Shown here: one piece after another, positions 34,390 to 41,900 of the stretch
Layout: the number at the start of each line of letters is the position of its first letter
Position numbering within the stretch: the first letter of the stretch is position 1
Notes under the pieces: generated by a model
Database searches by the model: none
What the model was told of the DNA's origin: nothing
Seen by the model: the letters and a program-made list of their open reading frames with translations, nothing else
Source: Fimenecus sp045655645
GTDB taxonomy: Bacteria; Bacillota; Clostridia; Oscillospirales; Acutalibacteraceae
Assembly: GCA_045655645.1 (NCBI GenBank)
Contig: JAZOPS010000026.1
Location: 1 to 64,000 of the forward strand
Direction of reading: 5' to 3'
DNA length: 64,000 nt
Program-made: the position numbers and the translations under genes

Positions 34390-35291
34390 ATTTTACACTT
34401 CCCTTGAATTATATCTCTTTTTTCTAGCTCTTTATTGATTGTATTGAGCACATTTTTCTTATTGGCACTCCATAAAGGTTCGATAAGATGTTTTTTAGGT
34501 GCATCACCAGTTATTCGGTGAATAACAACATTTTCTGGTATTCTCTCAATACAAGCAAAGAGAATATCCATATATTCTTCCATACTCAAAGGGTTAACTA
34601 TACCTTTTTTGTAATCATCATAAAGGTCGGTGTCTTTGAGAATGTGCAAAAGTTGCAATTTGACACCATCAGTTTTGTTTTCAACTGCAAAGTCAACTGT
34701 TTGGAGTATTTCTTCTTTGGTTTCATGGGGCAAACCGATAATTATATGCGTTATTACTGTTATTCCCCTGCTTTTCAAGTCAGTCATTGCTTTTTCATAA
34801 GTGGAATTGGGGTAACAACGACGAATATACTCTGCAGATTTTTCATTTGATGTCTGCAACCCAAGTTCTATCCATACAGGTTTGATTTTATTTAGCTTTT
34901 CGAGTAAGAAAAGCACATCTTCGCCCAAACAGTCGGGACGAGTGGCAATTGACAGAGCCACAATATCGTCACGATTTATTGCTGTCATAAAACAATTTTC
35001 AAGTTTGTTTATATCGCCATAAGTGTTAGTGAAACTCTGAAAATACGCTATATATTTATCAGTTTTAATTTTATCTTTAACCCTGTTTTTTGCATTTTCT
35101 ATTTGGGTGTTTATATCTATTCCCGTTTCTGCAAAATGTGATGAGCCGTTGTGACAGAATATGCAACCACGAGTATCCAAAGTACCATCACGGTTTGGGC
35201 AAGTGCACCCCATATCCAGCGCAAGTTTATAAACTTTTTCACCGAATTTGTTACAGAGATATTCATTTAACGAATAAAATCTGCCTTGCAT
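34386..35291 (-). CDS. TIGR01212-family radical SAM protein (YhcC-like)
   Basis: A 301-residue radical SAM protein. It begins MQGRFYSLNEYLCNKFGEKV, as YhcC-like proteins do, with the cysteine region LDMGCTCPNRDG...RGCIFC (about residues 25-45) that binds the [4Fe-4S] cluster. Later landmarks are AYFQSFTNTYGD, LSIATRPDC, WIELGLQTSNEKSAEYIRR and HIIIGLPHETKEEI. No reaction is firmly known to me for this family. The start is the ATG at 35291, with GGGTGA at suitable distance; the ATG four codons upstream lacks a ribosome site. It overlaps the alcohol dehydrogenase gene by 4 bp. Confidence 0.88.
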   Translation of the reverse strand: MQGRFYSLNEYLCNKFGEKVYKLALDMGCTCPNRDGTLDTRGCIFCHNGSSHFAETGIDINTQIENAKNRVKDKIKTDKYIAYFQSFTNTYGDINKLENCFMTAINRDDIVALSIATRPDCLGEDVLFLLEKLNKIKPVWIELGLQTSNEKSAEYIRRCYPNSTYEKAMTDLKSRGITVITHIIIGLPHETKEEILQTVDFAVENKTDGVKLQLLHILKDTDLYDDYKKGIVNPLSMEEYMDILFACIERIPENVVIHRITGDAPKKHLIEPLWSANKKNVLNTINKELEKRDIIQGKCKI

Positions 35292-35306
35292 AAAATCACC
35301 CATATA

Positions 35307-35335
35307 ATTTTACTACAAATTAAATGCAAATGCAA
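35307..35335 (-). promoter_or_regulatory. Promoter of the radical SAM/alcohol dehydrogenase pair
   Basis: The minus strand reads TTGCAT, 17 bases, TAAAAT, ending 16 bases before the ATG at 35291. Confidence 0.6.
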
Positions 35336-35378
35336 TAAACACAACCAGTATTTACATGTTCAAAATTTCCATATTGCC

Positions 35379-35407
35379 TTGACAATATTCAAGATTTCAT
35401 TTATTCT
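35379..35407 (+). promoter_or_regulatory. Promoter of the PlsC-like gene
   Basis: TTGACA, 17 bases, TATTCT. It is back-to-back with the promoter at 35307-35335. Confidence 0.55.
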
Positions 35408-35441
35408 TTAAGTATAAGTTTTATGGGATTTGGTGTAATTT

Positions 35442-36623
35442 ATGACTTTGAAAACAAGAAGCAACAAAACAGCCGTAAATGGTGCGCGAATTCTTTTCGG
35501 GCGCATTGTTTTGGCTTATTGTCACGCTAAAATAAAAAGATATAAACCCAAGCACGATACATTTATTTTAATAGCAAATCATTCTGACGCGTTAGACCCT
35601 GTTTATATGCTCTATGCTGTTAAAAAATATGTGCGTTTTGTTATTAGTGACCATTTAGTAGACAAGCCTATTTTAAATCTTTTATTAAGAAAGATTTCAG
35701 GGTTTATTGTACGCGAACGTGAAAAGCCATCTTCTGCTATGGTTGATGATATTCTCAAAAGCATCAAAGAAGGTGTTAGTGTTGCTATTTGCGTTGAGGG
35801 TACAATCACACCAAATGGTGAAACAGGCTTTTTCTCACCAAGAACGGGTCAGCTTATTAAAGACGCAGGCGTTGCGCTTATTACATTCAGAGTAAATGGT
35901 GGATATTTTCACACTCCTAAATGGGGCACAGGGCTTAGAAAAGGTCCTGTCCGCGGTGGTGTTGTGAGAGAATATTCCCCTGAAGAGCTTAAAAATATGA
36001 CCGTTGAAGAAATCAACGAAATTATCAGAAACGATATTTATGTAAATGTTTTTGAAGACCTTAAAGAAAACAAACATCAATATAAGGGCAAGAATCTTGC
36101 AGAACATGTTGAGAGAGTTTTATTTATGTGTCCACATTGCTTTGAGGTTGGTAAGCTTCACTCAAAGGGTGATTTTCTCACCTGCGATTGTGGATATGTC
36201 ACAGAGCTTCGTGCAGACGGATTTTTTCACCAAGTGCACAAGCCACTTGTTTTTGACAATATTCTAGACTGGGATAAATGGCAGAAAGAGCAATGGAAAG
36301 AACGCGTTCTTAAAGCGGGCGCTGGTGAGTTGATTTTCGAAGAAGGTGGTCAACGAATTGCAACAATCGTTGACAGAAAGAGAAAGTCAATTTCTGAAAA
36401 TGCTATTTTAAGAATTTATCAGGATAGATTTGAGATAGTTCTCAACGAAAACGAGACTATAACAATTCCGCTTGACACAGTTAAGCTTGTTATGAGCATT
36501 TCAATTGAAGCGTTGCTCATTATCGACCAAGAGAGATATTTCTATATCAAAACTCACAAGCCGAGAGCCACATCAAAATATGTTGCTGCGTGGCGATATC
36601 TTATTGGTAAAGATTATAAATGA
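35442..36623 (+). CDS. PlsC-like lysophospholipid acyltransferase with zinc-ribbon extension
   Basis: A 393-residue protein. Residues 20-210 form a PlsC acyltransferase: the catalytic H-x4-D is NHSDALDP (about residues 47-54), followed by VREREKPSSAMVDDILKSIK and the phosphate-binding CVEGTITPNGETGFF. The extension is unusual for PlsC: a four-cysteine ribbon CPHCFEVGKL...CDCGY (about 227-250), then about 140 residues of beta-rich sequence ending in a PH-like RYFYIKTHKPRATSKYVAAW. It should acylate lysophosphatidic acid or a similar acceptor at the membrane. GGTG lies before the ATG. It stands alone between its own promoter and terminator. Confidence 0.82.
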   Translation: MTLKTRSNKTAVNGARILFGRIVLAYCHAKIKRYKPKHDTFILIANHSDALDPVYMLYAVKKYVRFVISDHLVDKPILNLLLRKISGFIVREREKPSSAMVDDILKSIKEGVSVAICVEGTITPNGETGFFSPRTGQLIKDAGVALITFRVNGGYFHTPKWGTGLRKGPVRGGVVREYSPEELKNMTVEEINEIIRNDIYVNVFEDLKENKHQYKGKNLAEHVERVLFMCPHCFEVGKLHSKGDFLTCDCGYVTELRADGFFHQVHKPLVFDNILDWDKWQKEQWKERVLKAGAGELIFEEGGQRIATIVDRKRKSISENAILRIYQDRFEIVLNENETITIPLDTVKLVMSISIEALLIIDQERYFYIKTHKPRATSKYVAAWRYLIGKDYK

Positions 36624-36629
36624 AAAATT

Positions 36630-36660
36630 GAGGCATCAAAAACTGATGCCTCTTTTTTGT
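36630..36660 (+). terminator. Terminator of the PlsC-like gene
   Basis: GAGGCATC / GATGCCTC with a 7-base loop and TTTTTT. It abuts the stop codon of the opposite Asn-rich gene. Confidence 0.8.
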
Positions 36661-36821
36661 TATTTATTGCCCTGTTTCTTTTCGTTCTTCATTGAAGGTT
36701 CATTTTTTTGGTTTGAAAACTGGTTATTTGTTGGAGTTTTCTTATTGTTGTTATTTTGCGCATTGTTCTTGTTGTTATTGTTCTGCGCATTGTTTCTGTT
36801 ATTGTTGTTTTGATTATTCAT
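36660..36821 (-). CDS. Asparagine-rich microprotein
   Basis: A 53-residue protein starting MNNQNNNNRNNAQNNNNKN. Twenty-odd of its residues are Asn, with the unit NNAQNNNNK repeated, then a Thr-Pro bridge and a charged, Lys/Glu-rich tail ending KKQGNK. It has no hydrophobic segment and is likely disordered. The perfect GAGGTGAG ribosome site 5 bp before the ATG is the main evidence that it is translated. It lies between convergent/divergent neighbours with no partner gene. Small Asn-rich proteins of this look occur in spore-forming Clostridia, where coat or matrix roles are conceivable; I cannot assign one. Confidence 0.65.
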   Translation of the reverse strand: MNNQNNNNRNNAQNNNNKNNAQNNNNKKTPTNNQFSNQKNEPSMKNEKKQGNK

Positions 36822-36928
36822 TATTCTCACCTCGCATAAATATTTTGCCCGCAATAAATTACATAAACATATTTAATTTTTTCAAAAATTGTGATAAAAT
36901 GGAAAAAATGAGATTTGGGAGAATTGTT

Positions 36929-37801
36929 ATGATTGATTTGGCTCGTTCAAAAGAGATTTTTTTAAGAATTTATAATAGCGAAGAATTGGCAAACAGAATT
37001 GAGTGCTACATAAACAAGCATGAAACAACTGTTAAACTCTTTCTTGTACTTTGCAACAAAAACCGTTGGGAGCCATTGCTTAAACAAAACCCTATGATGA
37101 AACTCAGTCTTGTCTATGCCTTTTTGCCAACTGTTTGGGACAGATATAAAGAAAAAGGGATTCCTGAAGAAATCTTTTGGGACACAATGAGCGACATTAA
37201 AATCTGGATTGATGACCACAAGAGAGAAACAAACGAAGATGGGCTTTATGAGCTTCATTGGATTATGCACCACATGAATTTAGGTATTTTCAAAATCGGC
37301 AGATTGCAATATCAAAAGCTTATTTATTATTTCAAGACACCATATAAAAACGGTGACAACGAAGTAAAATTCGGTGACAAAATTTTGAATGTGCATATCC
37401 CCCGTGGTGCAAAATTAGATTTTGAAGAATGTGAAAAATCATTCGTTATGGCGCAAGAATTTTTTGCAAAATATTTCCCTGATTTTCCTAACGACAAGTT
37501 TATGTGCCACAGCTGGCTACTTTATTCTGGTAACAAAAACTTTATGGATGAAGATAGCAATATTCTCAAATTCCAGAAACTTTTTGAGCTTGTTGAAGAA
37601 AAAGAAGCACCTCACCCAACATATCGTTGGCTTTTCGGTGTGAAAATTAAAAATGCCGACCTTATGAAAAACAAAAAAGAGTCAGGTAGTTATGGTTTCA
37701 CAGGTGGGCTTAAAAAGAACACAGACCTTCGCAAAGTTGCAATTGAATATATCAAAAATGGCGGAGTTTTTGGTGAAGGACTTGGGGTTAAAATTATATA
37801 A
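36929..37801 (+). CDS. Acyltransferase-like protein (NAT_N/GNAT_C type)
   Basis: A 290-residue soluble protein. The first 120 residues are helical (MIDLARSKEIFLRIYNSEEL, then LPTVWDRYKEKGIPEEIFWD), and the second half has GIFKIGRLQYQ, LNVHIPRGAKLDFEECEKSF, FMCHSWLLYSGNK and HPTYRWLFGVKI. This order fits the two-domain acyltransferase family described as NAT_N plus GNAT-like C-terminal domain, common in Clostridia. Acyl donor and acceptor are unknown. GGGAGA precedes the ATG at 36929; longer frames upstream run through the leader and the opposite gene. A terminator shared with the opposite oxidoreductase gene follows. Confidence 0.68.
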   Translation: MIDLARSKEIFLRIYNSEELANRIECYINKHETTVKLFLVLCNKNRWEPLLKQNPMMKLSLVYAFLPTVWDRYKEKGIPEEIFWDTMSDIKIWIDDHKRETNEDGLYELHWIMHHMNLGIFKIGRLQYQKLIYYFKTPYKNGDNEVKFGDKILNVHIPRGAKLDFEECEKSFVMAQEFFAKYFPDFPNDKFMCHSWLLYSGNKNFMDEDSNILKFQKLFELVEEKEAPHPTYRWLFGVKIKNADLMKNKKESGSYGFTGGLKKNTDLRKVAIEYIKNGGVFGEGLGVKII

Positions 37802-37804
37802 AAA

Positions 37805-37831
37805 TAAGGGACGGTTATCCGTCCCCTTTTT
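37805..37831. terminator. Terminator between the convergent acyltransferase-like and oxidoreductase genes
   Basis: AAGGGACGG / CCGTCCCCTT with a 4-base loop, then TTTTT. Confidence 0.8.
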
Positions 37832-38807
37832 ATTGTTCTTCTGGGTATTTCATATTCCAGTCGTTTCTGAGTTTTGTCATAATGTTCATTACATCAATTG
37901 TATAATCAAGTCGCATTGTGTTTTTAACCTTTGCTACTGCATTTTCCATATTCTCTAATTCATAAAAAAGAGCATTTTCAAGTTTGCCTGCTGTAATTTC
38001 TTCTGTATGTCCGTCGTCGGTGTATGTAATTACTGCTTTATCGGCTCTTGGGTATTCAAAAATCTCAATATAGGCATTATCATAGCAAATTGTGGCTCTC
38101 TTTGGTTGCTTTGAGTGAAGTGAGAGAGTTACACTTGCCATCTGCTCTTTTTCATTTTCGATTATAATGCTTGATTGTTCATCTGCGCCTGTAGGTGCAA
38201 ATTTCACTTGTGAATTGATTTCTGCGTTTTTTGTTTCCATAAACATTCTCACAAGAGAGAGTGCATAAACACCGATGTCAAGAAGTGCGCCACCTGCTAA
38301 ATCCATATTAAAGAAACGATTTGTCATATCGTATTCTTTAAAACTGCCAAAATTCACCTGTGCGAGTCTAAACTCACCCAAAGCACCTGAATTTATAATT
38401 TTCTCAAGCTCAGTATAAAGTGGCATATTATAAATAGTCATTGCTTCAGCTAAAATGAGATTTTTTTCACTTGCGAGTTTCACCGCTTTATTAAGCTCAT
38501 CACTATTGAGCGTTATCGCCTTTTCACAAAGCACATGTTTGCCACTCTCTAACGCTTTGAGAATATATTCAATATGCTTGTTATGTGGGGTTGCGATATA
38601 GACAATATCAACTTTTTCATCAACAAACAAATCGTCAATATTTTCATAGACTTTTGAGATATTATACTTCTCTGCAAATGCTGTTGCCTTTTCGTATGTA
38701 CGGTTAGCAACAGAATAAATCTTGCCACCCATTCCACCTATATCACGGGCAAAGTCATTTGCAATATTGCCACAACCTAAAATCGCCCAATTAAACTTAT
38801 TAAGCAT
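37830..38807 (-). CDS. Gfo/Idh/MocA-family oxidoreductase
   Basis: A 325-residue NAD(P)-dependent sugar or cyclitol oxidoreductase. The Rossmann loop is WAILGCGNIANDFARDI (about residues 7-23), the second key motif is YIATPHNKHIEYILKALESG, and the catalytic Lys is in LCEKAITLN (about residue 94). The C-terminal part (FGSFKEYDMTNRFFNMDLAG, LLDIGVYALSLVRM) contains the usual substrate-binding Asp/His-type positions, here D-I-G-V-Y. GAGGTGAG lies 5 bp before the chosen ATG. It forms a single-gene unit with promoter at 38827-38855. The substrate is unknown; family members oxidise inositols or sugars such as xylose. Confidence 0.9.
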   Translation of the reverse strand: MLNKFNWAILGCGNIANDFARDIGGMGGKIYSVANRTYEKATAFAEKYNISKVYENIDDLFVDEKVDIVYIATPHNKHIEYILKALESGKHVLCEKAITLNSDELNKAVKLASEKNLILAEAMTIYNMPLYTELEKIINSGALGEFRLAQVNFGSFKEYDMTNRFFNMDLAGGALLDIGVYALSLVRMFMETKNAEINSQVKFAPTGADEQSSIIIENEKEQMASVTLSLHSKQPKRATICYDNAYIEIFEYPRADKAVITYTDDGHTEEITAGKLENALFYELENMENAVAKVKNTMRLDYTIDVMNIMTKLRNDWNMKYPEEQ

Positions 38808-38826
38808 AAACTCACCTCTTTTAAAT

Positions 38827-38855
38827 ATCATAGCACAAAATCAAATAATAAACAA
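38827..38855 (-). promoter_or_regulatory. Promoter of the Gfo/Idh/MocA gene
   Basis: The minus strand reads TTGTTT, 17 bases, TATGAT. Confidence 0.6.
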
Positions 38856-38863
38856 TATAAAAA

Positions 38864-38893
38864 GAAAACACCCATCTTACGATGAGTGTTTTT
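38864..38893 (-). terminator. Terminator of the GH3 gene
   Basis: AACACTCATC / GATGGGTGTT with a 4-base loop, then TTCTTTTT on the minus strand. The same CTCAT-CGTAAG-ATG core recurs in the terminator at 47089-47127. Confidence 0.75.
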
Positions 38894-38904
38894 CTACTAT
38901 AAGG

Positions 38905-41655
38905 TTAGATTAATTTTCTCTTTCTTGTTGTCATAGGAATAATCACAATTACAGCCAATGCAAAAACTCCAAGCAAAATTTTCACAATATTACCGAGAGT
39001 GAAGAAAGTGTTGCCACTATTAGGAATCTTTGTTCCATCAACTTTGTTTGGGTCATTATTTTGTGGGTCATTATTTTCCCCATTGCTATTTGGATTATTA
39101 GCTGGTGGATTCTCTGGGTTTGTTGGGTCTGTTATTTCGTTAGCATTAACAAATGCGTTTGATTGCATCTTCATTCTGCAAATGTCGTACACACAAAGTC
39201 TCATTGCGTTACCCATACCAATTGGGTCTGCTTCATAAGCAGCTTTAAGTGCATCTTTTGTTTGTGATGCAGAAACAACATAAAGCATTGTTAAAATACC
39301 GCTGTTTCGGGCATAAACTGCGAGAGCAGGGTCAAGATATCCATTACCTGTAAGGTCGATACTTGCGTCAGTAATAACAAAACCGTCAAAGCCCCATTCA
39401 GTTCTTAAAAGGTCAGTTACAAGAGCCTTTGAGCCACCACACCACTGATTACCTAATCTGTTGTATGCTGTCATTATGCCCTTTGCTTTGCCTTCTTTAA
39501 CAGAAATTTCAAATGGTTCAAGATAAAGTTCTCTGAGTGACTGTTCACTGAGCCATGTATAAAGACCATTTGACTGTCTGTTTGTTTCTTGGTCGTTTGC
39601 AACAAAATGCTTAACTGTTACTATGAGACCCTTTGACTGCGCACCCTTTGTAACGGCTGCAGACATTTTGCCTGAAAGCAATGGGTCTTCTGAGAAATAC
39701 TCGTTATTTCTGCCACCCAACGGGCTACGATGAATATTACAACCTGGTGCATACCATACATGTGTGCCAAGTTCAATACCCTCTTGGCCAATTGCTTCGC
39801 CAAATTCTTCTGCTAACTCATCATTCCAAGTGCATGCAATAACAGTAGCAACAGGGAATGCGAGACCTGAATCTGTATAAAGAAGTCCGCCCGGTCCTTT
39901 TATACTTGACGGACCATCGTTATCAGATGTTGCAGGAATACCAAGTCTATCAATCGCCGCTGTTTCATAACCGCAGTCGCAAATAAGGTCAATTTGTTCT
40001 TCAAGGGTCAACTGGTCAAGGAATTCATCCCACAACTCTTCGTTATCTGCAACATCACTGAGTGTTATTACCCCATCTTCATATTCTACACCCATTTTTG
40101 GTGCTTCGCCCTCTGTTGTAGGCGCGGGTCGAATATCACTGTTAAGCACTTCTTCTGTTGCTTTATAATTTGTAGGTGATTTAGGATATGTATTCGCTAC
40201 ATCAGCACGGGACATATATGTCAAATCGCCTTCAGCAAACTGGAAAAGATTCTGAATAGTGTTACCTGTAACATTATCTGTTTTATATACAACTTTAGTA
40301 GGGACATTGTATGTAAAAGTTTTTTCAAAAGTTCTTACATCACGAGCAACATAAATATTATAGTCACCTGCATCAAGAACCCATGCTTCTTCTGTTTTTG
40401 AATCATAAGAAGCCATATCTTCAGTAGCATAAGAAATTGTTAAAATTTCACTTTCACCGGGCTCTAACAACTTTGTTTTATCATAAGCGGCAAGTTCAAT
40501 TGAACTCTTTTCAATGCCACCCATATAATATGGTGCTGAGAAATAAACCTGAACTACATCTTTACCTGCAACATTGCCTGTATTTGTAACTTCAATCTCA
40601 ATTGTAATATTCTCTTCGTCAGCATTGAAAGACTTAACATCCCAACTGAAATCGGTATATGATAAGCCGTAACCGAAAGGATACATTACCTTTTCAGGTG
40701 CAAAGGTTTCAAAATATCTATAACCTACATATATGCCTTCACAGTAGTTAACGAAATAACTTGGAATACCGCTGACACCTGTGTATTGGTAATTGCCAAA
40801 ATTCATATTTGAAGGATGGTCTTCTAAATTATAAGCAATTGTATCAACAAGTTTACCTGATGGGTTAATTTCACCTGAAAGAACTTTGCCCACACTGTCT
40901 GTTGCAACTTCACCTGGAAGCCACATAATCATAGCTGCCTTGATGCTGTCATAATCTTCTAACCATGACATATCCATTATATTTGACAAGTTAAACACTA
41001 CAATTACATCTGAGAATGTCGCACAAACTTTATCAAGCATCTTTGTTTCGTCTGCAGTCAATTTTAAATCTTCAATAGCAAGGTCTTTCATTTCAGTACC
41101 AACTCTGCCAATAACAACAATTGCTGTGTCTGAATATGCCACTGCGTCATTCATAACAGTATCGCTGATATTAGTAATTGGCATTTCAGCCTGACCACCT
41201 GAGAAGAACTGTTCAAGCACGGTGCCCACATAGTCTAAAAGACCGCCGCCTGATTCTGATTTTGTGTATTCTGCATAGATATTGTAAATATCTTGATTAT
41301 ACTCAATACCTGCATTGGTGAGAGCGTCATAAAAGCCCACAGCCTTATCTGCACGCACAGCACCTGAACCTGCAGCACCAGCAAAAGCAAGTGAACAAGA
41401 GTTTGCACCGAAAACATTGACTTTTTTATCTTTCAAAGGAAGCACATTATCTTCATTCTCAAGAAGCACTATGCCCTCTGCTTCGATTTGCTTTGCAATC
41501 TCAATTGATTTCGCAGTTGTTTCAGCTGAAATTTTGGTTTCACCTGAAATAATCATACCACCACTTGCAAAACAACTTACAGTTGTCAATGCCACAATAA
41601 CCATTGCAAGCATAACTGACATTATTCTTTCGCAATATTTTTTACTTTTACTCAT
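38905..41655 (-). CDS. Surface-anchored GH3 beta-glucosidase with permuted domain order
   Basis: A 916-residue secreted enzyme. A signal peptide (IMSVMLAMVIVALTTVSCFASG) starts it. The C-type GH3 sandwich comes first (about residues 40-330; EGIVLLENEDNVLPLKDKKV), next a fibronectin-III-like domain (about 345-440; TNTGNVAGKDVVQVYFSAP), then the N-type TIM barrel (about 540-800; SDNDGPSSIKG, VKHFVANDQETNRQ, and the nucleophile Asp in DGFVITDAS). This C-to-N order is known from Ruminococcus albus and Butyrivibrio glucosidases. The tail has an Asn/Pro-rich linker, a KIPNSGNTF motif, one membrane helix and RKRK, like a sortase or membrane anchor with a non-standard signal. GGGGGATTG precedes the ATG. 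It probably releases sugars from beta-glucans at the cell surface. Confidence 0.9.
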   Translation of the reverse strand: MSKSKKYCERIMSVMLAMVIVALTTVSCFASGGMIISGETKISAETTAKSIEIAKQIEAEGIVLLENEDNVLPLKDKKVNVFGANSCSLAFAGAAGSGAVRADKAVGFYDALTNAGIEYNQDIYNIYAEYTKSESGGGLLDYVGTVLEQFFSGGQAEMPITNISDTVMNDAVAYSDTAIVVIGRVGTEMKDLAIEDLKLTADETKMLDKVCATFSDVIVVFNLSNIMDMSWLEDYDSIKAAMIMWLPGEVATDSVGKVLSGEINPSGKLVDTIAYNLEDHPSNMNFGNYQYTGVSGIPSYFVNYCEGIYVGYRYFETFAPEKVMYPFGYGLSYTDFSWDVKSFNADEENITIEIEVTNTGNVAGKDVVQVYFSAPYYMGGIEKSSIELAAYDKTKLLEPGESEILTISYATEDMASYDSKTEEAWVLDAGDYNIYVARDVRTFEKTFTYNVPTKVVYKTDNVTGNTIQNLFQFAEGDLTYMSRADVANTYPKSPTNYKATEEVLNSDIRPAPTTEGEAPKMGVEYEDGVITLSDVADNEELWDEFLDQLTLEEQIDLICDCGYETAAIDRLGIPATSDNDGPSSIKGPGGLLYTDSGLAFPVATVIACTWNDELAEEFGEAIGQEGIELGTHVWYAPGCNIHRSPLGGRNNEYFSEDPLLSGKMSAAVTKGAQSKGLIVTVKHFVANDQETNRQSNGLYTWLSEQSLRELYLEPFEISVKEGKAKGIMTAYNRLGNQWCGGSKALVTDLLRTEWGFDGFVITDASIDLTGNGYLDPALAVYARNSGILTMLYVVSASQTKDALKAAYEADPIGMGNAMRLCVYDICRMKMQSNAFVNANEITDPTNPENPPANNPNSNGENNDPQNNDPNKVDGTKIPNSGNTFFTLGNIVKILLGVFALAVIVIIPMTTRKRKLI

Positions 41656-41790
41656 ATTATTCAATCCCCCATACAATGAAATTGATTTATAAATATTATA
41701 TTAGCATACAAATTAAACATATTCAATAAAAATAATAATAAATACTCATCAAAACTGTATAAAACCACAACAGACATGATTTCTGTTCAA

Positions 41791-41843
41791 AAAAAATACC
41801 CACCCTTTACACAATCAGTAAAAAGGCTGTGTAAAAAGTGGGT
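41791..41843 (-). terminator. Terminator of the GT-C membrane protein gene
   Basis: On the minus strand CCCACTTTTTACACA pairs with TGTGTAAAGGGTGGG around a 14-base loop, and a T-run follows. The rest of 41677-41900 holds only the upstream region of the GH3 gene (TATAAT near 41700). Confidence 0.78.
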
Positions 41844-41900
41844 TTGTAACAATTATTTAATAAGTTTTTTAAAGAGTTCTATACTGCAATATAATCTGAA

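Noticed and set aside
36692..36928. Upstream extension of the NAT-like acyltransferase gene
   Set aside because: The extra 79 codons run antisense through the Asn-rich gene and give a Cys/Phe-rich low-complexity peptide; a good ribosome site marks the ATG at 36929.
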